From Gaertneriomyces semiglobifer (lineage: Eukaryota; Chytridiomycota; Chytridiomycetes; Spizellomycetales; Spizellomycetaceae), in NCBI GenBank assembly GCA_025558075.1, contig JAHLKF010000006.1:682001-746000 (forward strand): 64,000 bases of DNA. Direction: 5' to 3'. Every line of letters begins with the position of its first letter. The first letter of the stretch is position 1. Below the pieces are notes generated by a model. The model worked only from the letters and a program-made list of their open reading frames with translations, searched no databases and had not been told where the DNA came from. Positions 8,439 to 19,800 of this stretch are shown in pieces. A program made the position numbers and the translations under genes.

Positions 8439-10865
8439 CTACATACTCTCTTCATCAGTTGGTTCCACCACGGTCAACAGAATAGGCGTTCCATTGTGAC
8501 GATGTCCTGACTTATTCTCAATTTTCAGAAGACGCCGGATGGATTTACTGAAAGACATTTTTGATAAATCAGCACCCGCTTTACGTCCCGCAAATCCTGC
8601 ATCAACGTACTCGCGATAAAGAGTGAATAATACATTGATGGTGGTTTCATATGTTTTGTTTCTTTGAAAGTAGAGACTTTGACAGCCGTGCTCATCTTCC
8701 TCTTCTTCCTCCTCTGAATCTGCACACAAAGTAACCACTGAATTGATCTTGATCTGTCCATTCAATAGGTCATCTGCAAACAACTCTAAAGGCGCTTTTG
8801 CATATATTTTCATACTTTGTTTCTCCTCTGTTTCAGGAATGTCGCGTACATTGAAGGCAGATAGATCTCGCTCCATAAGATAGGTATAGAAGTGATTCGC
8901 AGCCTCATGTGTTAATCGTGCAGCAAGAGCATTGAAGTACTCGTGATCATTCCGGTGTTTGCTTGAAGTCCTTTTGACAAAATATCTACGATCAGTGTCT
9001 TCGATACGCATGCAATCATCATGGTTCGATAAGAAACAAAGGTTCATGAAGTCATCAATCATAACAGGATCGACACCTTTCTTTTCAAGTTTCTGCCATG
9101 ATTGTGTGACTTTGCTTTTGATGATACTGTTGGTGCGATATCCCCCTGCGAATGAGATTTCATCACCAAGAACAAAGATTTTAGCAGCGGACAATGAAGT
9201 AAACTGTCCTGTAAGGTCTTCTAGATTGTTCAAGTACAGATAATGATCACGGCCAATGATCTTTTCACCAAAGAACTCGAAGAGAATGTTTTTTCCAGTT
9301 CCTTGATTCCCGTAGAGGACAAGTGCCGTGCGATTCTTTTCTTCCGGATGTTGGACAATGTGGGCCAACCATGATAATGTGTAATCAGCATGCTCTTGAT
9401 TATCAGAATTGATAATGTACTTGATGTGGTGCAAAATAGGTTCGATGACGTGAGGATCGTACTTGGCCAGACGCTTTGCTTTGAATCCGCGGAAAAGATT
9501 GAGTTCTAGAAAGTTCTTATCGCCAGTATACGTAGGATTCATAACAACACGCTTGAAAGTGAGTATGAAAGGGTTTGTATCCCACAAGGTAAACATTGGG
9601 ACATCAACATAGTAACACTTTTTTGAGTCTTCAGTTTTAACTTTCTTTCTGAGATAGTAATGGCTAAGCGATCCTCTGGTTGTTGACTTATCGCGAAGCA
9701 GCCAAGGTTCTGTACGTGAATCTCGCCAACAGTAAAATACGGTTGACTCATGAGTAATCTTCGCAAGGAAGTTATTGAGATATGTCACTGCGCAATTTGG
9801 GCAGTGCCCATCATTATAAAAACTTTGTAGTTTCTGTAAATTGAACTCCTCGTCATCAGGAATATTCATGACATACTTATCCACATCCAAGTCTTCCTCT
9901 GAGTCCGATTCTTCTTCACTGCCATCTGAGTCTTTATCGATGTGGTACTTTGTATAGAATTCTGGCGATACTTCCATGGGTTTTATCGCAAGTTTAACAG
10001 AAAACGCAGCATTATTTAGTACTTGCGCTTCACACTTATCAAGTGTATGTTGAGTAATAATTCGACTGGGATCTTTTCGAACCTGCCCTCCATCAAACAC
10101 GGGCACATCTGGAGAGAAGTCCATGAATTCGAAGAAGTTGAACATCTCTTTAAGGGTAGCATGTTCATGTGTCTGCATCACAAGGCTCAGAAAGCACCCA
10201 GGAAGGTTGCCTTTGATAACTTTGTGGCGTACTGTATTCAAGTGAGTCCAGACTTTCTCGGACCAGCCTTCTTTTTGTAGGATGGGGACCAGTTTGGTAT
10301 AAATGTCGGCATGGATCTTTTTGAGTAGAGAGTTGGAGGGTGGTTTATAGGATGTCAACAGTTGCGAAAGGACATCTTTCTTAGTAAGGTGCTCTTGATC
10401 TAAGAAAGCACTTCGATTATTAACATACTCCTCCAATTCGGGTACAGAGATATTGTATGATTCAAAGACTTGGGCCAACAGAACAGGCATACTGTTCACC
10501 TGATCAATATCATCGTAAAACTCTCCACATAGGTACGCCCTGACATCCTTAGGAAAGGTTTGAAGTCCAAGTCCATTGCGACAAAACAGCCGTCCAGTAT
10601 TTTCATACGAATATTTCGAGTATGTATATTCTACTCGGAACTCATTCCCTTGGACCCAACATTTCTTTAAGTAGGCTTTATACAGTTTTCTCCATTTGGA
10701 ATCAATATACTTGTTCTTGATGAGATGGCAGAGTTTGGATTTGTTGCACAACTCTATCTTGGTTAAGATAGTGGGCATTTTTGCATTGTCAACAGGAAAG
10801 AATTCGTCCTCATAGAATGAGCAGGTCATTATTTCGATAAGTTTTGAGTATCTATATTTGAACAT
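8439..10865 (-). CDS. Replication protein: TVpol-like N-terminus plus SF3 helicase
   Basis: 808 residues from ATG 10865. The C-terminal half is a superfamily 3 helicase: Walker A GNQGTGKN at 519-526, Walker B IFVLGDEI at 563-570, and a later CFLSNHDD segment where motif C is expected. The N-terminal third has GRLFCRNGLGLQTFPKDVR (91-109), then DDIDQVNSMP (118-127) and VPVFDGG (254-260). This succession resembles motifs A and C of the TVpol family, polymerase-like proteins described in virophages and related transposons, often fused to SF3 helicases. An acidic linker (about 310-345) and a CPNC pair (355-358) separate the halves. It should unwind and possibly prime or copy the viral genome. The helicase is certain; the TVpol call is moderate. 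Confidence 0.88.
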   Translation of the reverse strand: MFKYRYSKLIEIMTCSFYEDEFFPVDNAKMPTILTKIELCNKSKLCHLIKNKYIDSKWRKLYKAYLKKCWVQGNEFRVEYTYSKYSYENTGRLFCRNGLGLQTFPKDVRAYLCGEFYDDIDQVNSMPVLLAQVFESYNISVPELEEYVNNRSAFLDQEHLTKKDVLSQLLTSYKPPSNSLLKKIHADIYTKLVPILQKEGWSEKVWTHLNTVRHKVIKGNLPGCFLSLVMQTHEHATLKEMFNFFEFMDFSPDVPVFDGGQVRKDPSRIITQHTLDKCEAQVLNNAAFSVKLAIKPMEVSPEFYTKYHIDKDSDGSEEESDSEEDLDVDKYVMNIPDDEEFNLQKLQSFYNDGHCPNCAVTYLNNFLAKITHESTVFYCWRDSRTEPWLLRDKSTTRGSLSHYYLRKKVKTEDSKKCYYVDVPMFTLWDTNPFILTFKRVVMNPTYTGDKNFLELNLFRGFKAKRLAKYDPHVIEPILHHIKYIINSDNQEHADYTLSWLAHIVQHPEEKNRTALVLYGNQGTGKNILFEFFGEKIIGRDHYLYLNNLEDLTGQFTSLSAAKIFVLGDEISFAGGYRTNSIIKSKVTQSWQKLEKKGVDPVMIDDFMNLCFLSNHDDCMRIEDTDRRYFVKRTSSKHRNDHEYFNALAARLTHEAANHFYTYLMERDLSAFNVRDIPETEEKQSMKIYAKAPLELFADDLLNGQIKINSVVTLCADSEEEEEEDEHGCQSLYFQRNKTYETTINVLFTLYREYVDAGFAGRKAGADLSKMSFSKSIRRLLKIENKSGHRHNGTPILLTVVEPTDEESM

Positions 10866-11028
10866 ACAAAATAATATCGGTTTATATATATGTTGAAACG
10901 CGTTTGCATCGAAATTTTACATTACGTGGATGGTTGCGTCAAAAGCATCGAATGTGCGTCCCCACAATACCAATATAAATTCCCGCTCTATATATATAGA
11001 TATATATTAACATACATTGAAACCGTCG
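10866..11028. promoter_or_regulatory. AT-rich divergent promoter region
   Basis: A 163-bp spacer between the divergent replication gene and the small gene at 11029. TATATA-like tracts lie near each start: TATATATATG-type at 10881-10893 and a TATATATAGATATATATTA run at 10990-11009. Likely a shared early promoter (inference). Confidence 0.5.
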
Positions 11029-11229
11029 ATGCCTCATCCAACACATAACTACCTTGCCGTATACGAGTTCTCCGGCCTGCGAAAGGAGTTTCGTGCCAAG
11101 TCCCTCAATCAGTTGAAAGATATGCTCCATGTGTGTCATGCCACTGTCAAGCGTCTCGCAGATCTGAATGGGGAGACATATCCAGGTGCTCGCAAACCAA
11201 TAAGAGTGTACAAGTTAGAAAAGCAGTAA
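11029..11229 (+). CDS. Small basic viral protein
   Basis: 66 residues from ATG 11029 (an in-frame TTG lies 12 bases upstream). Basic, with a helical centre SLNQLKDMLHVCHATVKRLAD that could form a helix-turn-helix-like unit, and a basic C-terminus RKPIRVYKLEKQ. Not recognised. It is enclosed with the replication gene between the two arms of the large inverted repeat, so a role in replication control or early transcription is plausible but unproven. Confidence 0.6.
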   Translation: MPHPTHNYLAVYEFSGLRKEFRAKSLNQLKDMLHVCHATVKRLADLNGETYPGARKPIRVYKLEKQ

Positions 11230-11249
11230 TCATATATAAGGATCTACAT

Positions 11250-11294
11250 GCACAGATGGTATGTCCGCTCACACATGTGTGCGGGCATCTGTGC
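11250..11294. repeat. Hairpin-forming palindrome
   Basis: Outer arms GCACAGATG and CATCTGTGC (9 of 9 paired) enclose CCGC...GCGG and a central perfect palindrome CACACATGTGTG. It shares the CACAGATG word with the iterons at 11480-11504. Located 21 bases after the stop of the 11029 gene; it could be a terminator or part of an origin. Confidence 0.7.
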
Positions 11295-11344
11295 TATGGA
11301 GAGGATATGTAGATAAGTCATAGTAATAGTTTATTGTTAATGAA

Positions 11345-11507
11345 GAGGAATTAATGTAGAAGCACACTTGGCACACTTGGCACACTTGATTTTAGGTCCT
11401 TGAAATGCGATTTCAAAAAAAAGTTCAAAGAAGGTTGAATGAACTGTTTTTCGTATTTGCTTTTCTGAGGACGGAAAGCCATCTGTGCATCTGTGCATCT
11501 GTGCCAT
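11345..11507. repeat. Right arm of ~165-bp inverted repeat with iterons
   Basis: Reverse-complement partner of 8133-8299: AATTAATGTAGAAG, three GCACACTTG units (11362-11389), GATTTT, the block AGAAGGTTGAATGAACT, and three ATCTGTGC units (11480-11504). Differences from the left arm are scattered substitutions and small length changes in the A/T run. Confidence 0.85.
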
Positions 11508-11653
11508 TTGTATAATGTTGCATAAGTAATAAAGTGAATGTTACCGAAAATAGAAGCCTATTCACTGCTAACGTAACTTCGGCTGAATTACCTAGGAAAG
11601 TGTTCAAAGTGTCTTTGAACACTTCCATCCTTTTTCAACAGAGAATTAGAAGA

Positions 11654-13576
11654 ATGGAGCAACTTGCCGAGCAGGAAGCAAAAATCGATAGGTGTTTCTT
11701 AAAAGTCAATAATCCTGTAGCCCCGGATGGATTTTATCGAACCATAATCGCGATGCATCACATCATCACGAACAAGTTGTTCAAAGCGCGACATCGCAGT
11801 TTAGAAGATTATCTCGAGCGACAATGGAATGTTTCTCGAGGGATGGGTTATATCTATAGGGATGCTGGGGAAGTCACTATGGAACTGTGGTACTCTATTG
11901 ATCGTTTCGATTTGCCAACCAATATCACACTCATGATAACAATCAAAAAATTGGCCAAGAAACATGGATTATCATACACACAAGTGTGGAAGAAGGCACT
12001 TGCGCATTTTCTTCATGTAAGGAATGTGGTTGCGGTACACATGAAAGATGCGTTCATGGTGAATGGGGACCCGGATTTAAGTCGAACATCATCCACACCG
12101 GTTGACTCTGCTGTGGACACTTCCGAAGCATCATCCACACCGGTTGACTCTGCTGTGGACACTTCCGAAGCATCATCCATACCAGTTGACTCTGCTGGGG
12201 ACACTTCCGAAGCATTAGGTGTGGAGTTAGAAACTTCTGTCGCGTCGCAATCGCCTGAAGCATCAAGTGGGAATCCTGTTCAAAGAGTTTCGCAACGTCG
12301 AAAAAGATCCCAACAACAAATCGATGAGGAGGATGATCAAGAAGAGGAAGAAGGAGAAGAGGAAGAAGATACCGAAGAGGAACCTGCTTTTGACAGGTTC
12401 AAAGATGCGATATCAACATTTTCCGTACCATTCATGGAAGATGAACAAAAGGCCAAAGACTTAATTACCAAGGGCCAAGAGAAGATAGTACTTCTCTTGA
12501 CTGATGCTACGTCTAAATTATGTGAGCGAGGCCTTTGTTGTTTCTTACAAGGTAAACGTAGACGAAACAACAAGGGTCGATCTTTGGAAGCACTTGTTCT
12601 CCTTGATTCGAACGAGAATTTCTCAAGGGGAAGGGATTTCTTTCGAATCTTTCGGGAATTTGGAGTAATACCCAATGGGAGGCTGTTATCTATCCAAAGC
12701 AATGTGCAAATGCCAAGTACTCTACGCTACCTTTCACTATTTTCTGGAATTGGCGGTGCGGAATTGGCAATGTCAAAAGTGTTCCCTCATGCGATCTGCG
12801 TTGGATTTGCAGAGATCGATCCAGATGCCACCAAAATTTATCTTGAACACTTTGATACACATAAGAATTTGGGCGATGTTAAAAGCATTGCAGTTGATCA
12901 ACTTCCTGATTTTGACTTCCTAATTGGAGGATCACCTTGTCAAGGCTTTTCGAATGCAAGTTCGAATCGAAAGAATTGGGAAGATGAGCGGTCGACATGT
13001 TTCCATGATTTTGTCAGAGTTCTAAAGGCCAAAAAGCCACGATGGTTTCTGTTTGAGAACGTTGTAATGGATGAGGATGTTCAACGTTTGATTTCGAAGG
13101 AACTTGGAGTAGCACCGTTCAAACTGAACTCCAATAACTTCAGTGCTCAGAATCGAAAAAGGCTATACTGGTGCAATTGGTTTGTGCCTGTACCTAATTT
13201 GAAGCCGACACCGCTGATCGATTCGATAATTGAAGATGACGTTCCTTGCAAAGGACTTTATCGAAGGGCACTTGTTGGTTTGAATCCGAGGGAGGCCCCG
13301 TGTGCGGTAACTCAGGGCAACGGCGGACAATTGTCCTATCGAACTGATGGAAAGGCAAATACTGTTCTTTGTGCCAAAGACAACCAGAGCATTGTTGGAG
13401 TCAACGGGAAGTTTCGACAATTAATTATATCCGAGAATGAGAGGTTGCAAGGGTTTCCCAAGGATTGGACTATCGGCGTTTCAATGCCATCGAGGAGACG
13501 ATTGGTTGGAAATGCCTTTCAGGTCGATACCGTTGCTTACATTCTATCGCAGAATGAGGCGCTTTTCCAAGTCTAA
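11654..13576 (+). CDS. C5 cytosine DNA methyltransferase with N-terminal extension
   Basis: 640 residues from ATG 11654; a GTG-initiated extension to 11534 stays in frame but lacks an ATG. Methylates the 5-carbon of cytosine. Motif I FSGIGG (about residue 363), motif IV PCQGFS with catalytic Cys (about 427), motif VI ENV (about 467), motif VIII QNRKR (about 498) and motif X VGNAFQ (about 619) are all present, so it should be active. The first 130 residues are helical and include SLEDYLERQWNVSRGMGYIY, which resembles phage-type DNA-binding helices. Three 14-residue repeats, an RRKR cluster and a long acidic run (about 215-245) follow. Target could be viral or host DNA. It lies between the inverted repeat and the fibre gene, with no partner endonuclease seen. 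Confidence 0.92.
   Translation: MEQLAEQEAKIDRCFLKVNNPVAPDGFYRTIIAMHHIITNKLFKARHRSLEDYLERQWNVSRGMGYIYRDAGEVTMELWYSIDRFDLPTNITLMITIKKLAKKHGLSYTQVWKKALAHFLHVRNVVAVHMKDAFMVNGDPDLSRTSSTPVDSAVDTSEASSTPVDSAVDTSEASSIPVDSAGDTSEALGVELETSVASQSPEASSGNPVQRVSQRRKRSQQQIDEEDDQEEEEGEEEEDTEEEPAFDRFKDAISTFSVPFMEDEQKAKDLITKGQEKIVLLLTDATSKLCERGLCCFLQGKRRRNNKGRSLEALVLLDSNENFSRGRDFFRIFREFGVIPNGRLLSIQSNVQMPSTLRYLSLFSGIGGAELAMSKVFPHAICVGFAEIDPDATKIYLEHFDTHKNLGDVKSIAVDQLPDFDFLIGGSPCQGFSNASSNRKNWEDERSTCFHDFVRVLKAKKPRWFLFENVVMDEDVQRLISKELGVAPFKLNSNNFSAQNRKRLYWCNWFVPVPNLKPTPLIDSIIEDDVPCKGLYRRALVGLNPREAPCAVTQGNGGQLSYRTDGKANTVLCAKDNQSIVGVNGKFRQLIISENERLQGFPKDWTIGVSMPSRRRLVGNAFQVDTVAYILSQNEALFQV
12086..12211 (+). repeat. 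Three 42-bp tandem repeats inside the methyltransferase gene
   Basis: In-frame units at 12086-12127, 12128-12169 and 12170-12211 encode SSTPVDSAVDTSEA-type 14-mers. The first two are almost identical; the third differs by a few bases. They form a flexible spacer ahead of the acidic region and probably expanded recently. Confidence 0.9.
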
Positions 13577-13824
13577 CCGCTTTCTCTCGGCGACTTCATA
13601 GCGTTGTTTAAAGATATTATCAAGACGTCTGGCTTCCATTTGTTCAAGAGGAGAAAAATAATTGGATAACAATTCTCGGGGAGCATACTCCGGGAGCATA
13701 AGGTAGCATACTCCGGGAGCATACTCCGGGAGCATATTCCGGGAGCATAAGGTAGCATTCGATGTTCATAATTACAACAAAAAATATATCATTGGTTATG
13801 TAAAGAAGAGCCTTTTACATAAAC
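13577..13824. repeat. CTCCGGGAG repeat cluster, copy 3, before the fibre gene
   Basis: The 248-bp spacer holds no gene. Bases 13676-13759 contain five CATACTCCGGGAG/CATATTCCGGGAG-type units and two AAGGTAGCAT words. The boxes resemble CTCCAGGAG of the other copies with A to G in the centre, making a perfect 9-base palindrome-like box. Location directly upstream of the fibre gene fits a regulatory site. Confidence 0.75.
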
Positions 13825-16800
13825 ATGAGTGGGGCAGGATTAAATTCAAGAACGGCAAGCGGTCTAAGGATGCTTCAAAACACAAATTTAGTAAGTGCAC
13901 TTGTTTCAGGAGATGGCCTCTCTGCCCAAGGCGAGAATGTAAATCTTGAAGGCTTCCATACTGCCCGAGTCGTTGAACTAGAGAATAAGAATGGGCCACT
14001 CGAGGTTAACGCGATAACAAGCGAAGCACCCATTTCCACAACGCTTGAAAACGGGACCGCACACGTTTCCCTAAAGTATTCGAGTAGGGACTTTGAGATT
14101 GGTCCAGAGAATGATCTTCAATCAAAGAATCGTCCTCTGGTAGCCGAGGCACCTCTGTGGGTCGATAAACAGATGGAAGAGACTGTAGTTGGACTGCATT
14201 ACGACGCGCCGTTCTATACTTCGGAACATGGTTTGTCATTGATGACAGACGATACAACTATTACTATAGATAGCGAGGGAAAACTAAAATCTATCGATAA
14301 GAACTTCATTGCTCCACTGCAACAAACGGATACAGAAGTGCGTTTGAACATTGATACTCCATTGGTTGTAAAGGATGGCAAACTCACTGCAGACAATAAG
14401 AGTATTATGAAGGGAGCAGGTGCAATAAGAGTGTACAGTGCAATGGATGACATTCTGCCTGAGATGCCGGATTGGGTGGATATTGATCTTCCCGGCGGTC
14501 TTGAAGATTACTTAGAGAATGGAGCACTTGTAAAACTCGAGGTTACAAACGACTTTCAGCAAACAGGATCTCGCTTGGCAATCAGATCAAAGGGCTTACA
14601 TGAGATTCCCTACTATTCAGGACTTAGCGGTTTCAACAGTTCGAACCGTTTTACTTATAACGAAACATTGCAGACTCTAACGACACCGACATTCCATGCT
14701 GAAGCGGTCGACTACAATGTAACCGAGCCACGGCAATTACCAACTGCCGGCTATGTGCATCAACTTTATCAATCCCAAGCCGGTTCAGCGATAGATATCT
14801 CCGAAGTCGCGAATGGGAGGAAACTAATCAAGGTGACTCATGATACGACACTCAACATCAATGAGTCGAACCAACTCGAAGTGAATGTACCCACCATCGC
14901 GGACGGCACTTCGGTGAAGGCGGTTAATGGCAAGTTGACAGTCGATCCCTATACGGCAGGAGATGGAATATCTATTGCAAACAACGTGGTGTCATCTACA
15001 TTGACATATGGAGGCAGTCTTCGAAGAGAAGGCGACCAAGTCATTGGGAAAACGGTTATCGCGGGTTCTAGCAATGTCACTGTTGTTCAAACGAATCCTT
15101 TCAGTTATGAAGTGTCCGTGCTGAATCCTCAGAGTCAAATTGACAATCTGGATGACAAAGTGACGGATCTTAACGAAAAGACTGACCAGAACAAACTGGA
15201 AACTGATAATGAGATCAACGCTTTGAAGAATGAGGATATACGACTCGATAACAAAATTGATGCAGTGGAATCTCGAGTCCAGCAGCAAGAATTGAAGAGC
15301 GACCTTCTCTCGAACGATATCACCACAAACAGAGGGAGCATCAACAATTTGGACATTGCTAAGAACCAGATTCAAAGTGACTTGATTTCGCTCGGCGCTG
15401 AAGTAACTGGGTTAACTGGTGTTGTTGATACGGTGAATACGGTCGCCACTGGTGTGCAAGTGGCGCAGGCTTTGATGAAGGGCGATGTTACCTCGTTGCA
15501 AGGAATCGCTACATCATTGGCTGGGCAGGTCACTGGGCTCGACGCTGCGTTGACAGCCTATACGTCTCTCCCGGTTGTTCGTGGGGTCATCGGAATAGGG
15601 CTAATTGTTGGCCCACCTGATCCGATTACAGGCATAATTACAATTACCAACGGGACAGGTCCGTTAATGGCGAAAGAACCACCTCTCGGACCTACGAATA
15701 AAAATGGCGGTACAACATTCAAGGATACGTATCATGGAGATAATGAAGGAGGTGGAGGTTCAACAGGAGAAATCACTCCAGGATTGCCCGATCCGCCAGA
15801 CCCCCCCATTCAACCTCCGCCTCCCCCTCCAGTCGATCCCGTAACTTTGAAAAATACTGGCAAAATTGGAGGAGGTGGAGGATCCGGAGGGTCAGGTGGC
15901 GGTGGGGGATGTTTGAATGGAGTGCCTCCAATCTTCAAGAATCGTGATAGCCGAGGAGAGCGCACGACGTTTGTAGACAGTTGGGGGAAACGGTGGTCTG
16001 AAGAAATCCAGTCAGAATTCACCGAAGAAGGGATAGAACGATCGATTTTGGAGTACGATGACAATGGGGTTCCAATAGTAACACCAGGACACTTGGACAT
16101 TATTCTACGCCGAGATGATGATAATAATATTTCAACGGCGATCTTAACTCATGATAGGCATCTCCAGACTGGGTACATCAACCAAGGCGGGATTCTCTCT
16201 GAGCATCCATCAACTGTTCCGAACCTTGCAATGATCTATCAAGCGTACGAGTCCTACATTCTTCCATATATTGAGAGCATCAACTACGTCAATGTCGGAC
16301 AAGGACTTGTCAAAACGGGCAATACGTTGTCCTTAAATGATGATCTTACGACATTTGCGAAAACAAGTTCATTAAAGGCTCTTGCGTTCAAGGACACTCT
16401 TGCATACAATGATTTGACAGGACGCCCTACACTTGGGACATTGGCAGCAAAGAACAGCATTGCCTGGACAGAAGTGACCTCTCGACCGGCTCTTGGAACC
16501 TTATCGAGCAAGAATACAATTGATTGGACTGGAACGGATATTCTAAATAAACCGACGGATTTGACCACCAAGACTTATGTTGACAGTTTATCGTATCTCA
16601 CGGTGGGAGCAGGTTTGGTCAAAACGGGGAGCACAATATCTCTGGGATCAGATCTCGGCGCTTTTGAAGTCAAAACCAATCTCAAGGCTCTTGCTTACAA
16701 GGACTCTTTGAGTTGGACTGAGATTACTTCGAAACCAACACTGGGAACACTTGCTTCAAAATCGAGCGTGTCTTGGACAACTGAAGTGGCAAATAAGCCA

Positions 16801-19800
16801 ACGCTTGGAACCTTATCGACAAAGAACAACATTGATTACAACTCGACAGATATAATCAACAAACCGGACTTGTCAATCTATGAAACTAAAACATCGCTTA
16901 AAGGATTAGCGTACAAGGACAAGGTTGATTATGTCGCTGACCTACTGAATGCTCCAGCGTCTGTAACTTATGGAAGTGGTCTGTTGTTTAGTAATAACAC
17001 GGTGTCGTTGAATCCTGCCGTCAGTGTTGATACTTTAACAACTACATCAGGCATTTCTGTTGGAGCCAACGTATACGCAACAGGTAACGTTGATATAGGA
17101 GGCGCCTTTTATGCCAACAGAAGCATCAATGGTGCTTTCAACCATATATTGAATAACCAGTCCAGTGCTTCAACGTCATGTACTTCTCTTCATCTTAAAG
17201 CAGGTTCTCTTCAAGGTTTGTACCTTCATATAAACAGCGCTGCCCGAGGGTCATATGGAGGCGTGAATACTGCAACCATTCAAAACTATGCTGGTGCACT
17301 AAGATTGCTAACCAAGACCGAGACTGGCGGGATCATAGTTGACACTTCAGGGTCTGTGACTATTCCGACAACCCTATCTGTAGGCGCATTGAATCTTGGC
17401 ACACTAACCGCCAGCGGCAGTATCTCTGTTGGAGGATCGATAAACGTCTCAGGTGGCAGTGGAACTGTTACAGATATTGTATCGTTCCCACCGGCGAATA
17501 TGACTGCAGAGACAACTCTTATTACCGGACAAACTTATGGCAATGGAACATATGTTGCTACTGCAAGTTCTATATATAATAACTCGACGTATTATACTCC
17601 ATGGCGAGCGTTTGAAACAGGTCCTTGGTACCCATTGGTTAACTCATATAGTGCGACCGCTCCGTATAGTTATGTAAGAGGAATAACGACACTTGTCGAC
17701 TCTGTATCTGTCGCTGGAGAATGGATACAACTTCAAATGCCGGTTTCTATCATATTATCGTCGTTCGACATTACAAGTTCTACAACTTCCAGATTCATAA
17801 AAGATTTCGATCTCGTTGGATCAGACGACAATGGTGCTACATTTACGAATATCTTGTCATCAACAATGAATTGGGGGACTGGATCGGCACAAACGCTCAA
17901 TATCCCAGTTCCAAAGTCCGCCAAAGCATTCAACACATATCGGCTGATTGTAAAGTCTATGGCAGGGAGTTCTACGTTCTGCTCTGTGAATAAATTAGTC
18001 TTCAATGGTTTGCCTGCGTTGGACATCAAGGGGACTATTTCTACAAATCGCATTATCACCAAGGATTTCGTATGCGAAGGCGATGTGCAGATGAATGGTA
18101 TGACTCTTCAAGAAGAAATTGTTTCAACCATGACTTTCCCTGAGATTCCGATGACAGCGGCAACTACAGGACAATACACTGCTACTTCATCAAGTGTTTA
18201 CAGCGCATCATGGACACCGTGGAAAATTTACAATCCGTATGATTCTAGTAATAACAATACATGGTTTGCTGCTGATAACACATATTCAACGACGACACCG
18301 TTCTCGTATATTGGGAGTGTTTCCACTGTTGTGGATGGGCAGACCGTCATGGGCGAGTGGATCCAATTGGAAATGCAAACTGCAATTGCTTTAACTTCCT
18401 TTTACATTGCTGGACCTACTTCAGCAAGCAGTCAGTACTTTGATATTAAGGATTTCATGATCGCAGCCAGTAACAATAATTCAACTTGGAAACAAGTGGT
18501 CCAAGGGACACTTGATTGGAGCAGTGCTATGACCAATGGTTCATTACGTGAGTTGAATGTCGTGATAACTACTAATCCCCCTGTCTACAAATCATACAGG
18601 TTAATTGCAAAATCCATTATAGGTGGATCGAATGCAAAGTATGCTCAGATTTATTCCCTGAAATACTCAGGCGGACCATTGAAGAAGGTTTTGAATGTTG
18701 AAAACCTGAAAGTTAACAAAATCTTTGGTGATCTTTCAATCGACAATGATGTCTCATTCAAAAATGATATTGTCGACCCTATTAGATATCCTCAGATACC
18801 GTTGACCGGTTCAACTACTGCAGGTTATATTGCGAATGCAAGTAGTTACTTGAATGGAACGTCGGCAGGCTGGAAGGCTTTCACTAATTCCTTGGAGATT
18901 AATGACTCTTATTGGTCTGCATCAACATATTCCGGTGGAGAACAGAACATGTATCAAGGTACAGTTATTACTGTTGTAGATGGTTCCAATATCAAAGGCG
19001 AATGGGTTGAACTTGAAATGCCCGAAGCAATCGCTATCAATGCATTTTCATTTGCCGCCAGAACACCTGAAATGCCAATGTTTCCTAAGAATTACACCAT
19101 ATGTGGATCGGATGATCACAGCACTTGGACAGAGATCTCCTCTGGAACAATGACATATACAATCTATCAGAACTCAACTTCAGTAGATCGGTATGTGCCC
19201 ATCAAGAACTACACTACGAAGAAATTCAAAGTATTTAGATTCATTGTCCGTAACCTTATTTCTTCAACATATGCCCATATTGGTAAACTGACATTCTATG
19301 GATCCAATACCACACGTAAAATCATAGATGCTCCATCTGCAAAAATTAACAATATGGCTTTGACCGCTCCAGCATATGGAATGTTCCAATTGCATTCGAG
19401 TCAAGCGTTTTCTGTAAACGGCACAGCGTATCAGTTAATAACTAAATGGACACCTTCTTTTGGTATGGAAAGCGATACAATTACTTGTTCAACAAATTCG
19501 CAAGATATTGTCATCAAGTTACCGGGAATATACAAGGTTGAATTTGATCTAGATTGTCATCAATCGGGTTCCGGGTCTGTCAATAGTTATTTTGGTTTTA
19601 TGGTCCCTGGTAGCACCGTGTATTACGAAGATGGTTATCATGTAAGAAAACACAGTATGGTTGCCGGTCAAAAAGTAACAGGTTCATCTATATGTCGTGT
19701 GGTAGAAGCAGATACCAAGATGATTCTTCGCTTTATATCCGCAAGTTCATCGGGCGGGATTACTGGCTCTCAAGCATCTCGGTTGATCATATATCGTATT

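Noticed and set aside
11534..11653. N-terminal extension of the methyltransferase starting at GTG
   Set aside because: Non-ATG start is unlikely in a eukaryotic virus; the first in-frame ATG at 11654 was used, though the extension stays open.
13676..13759. Possible CRISPR-like array
   Set aside because: Units are short, overlapping and palindromic with no unique spacers, and the context is eukaryotic/viral.
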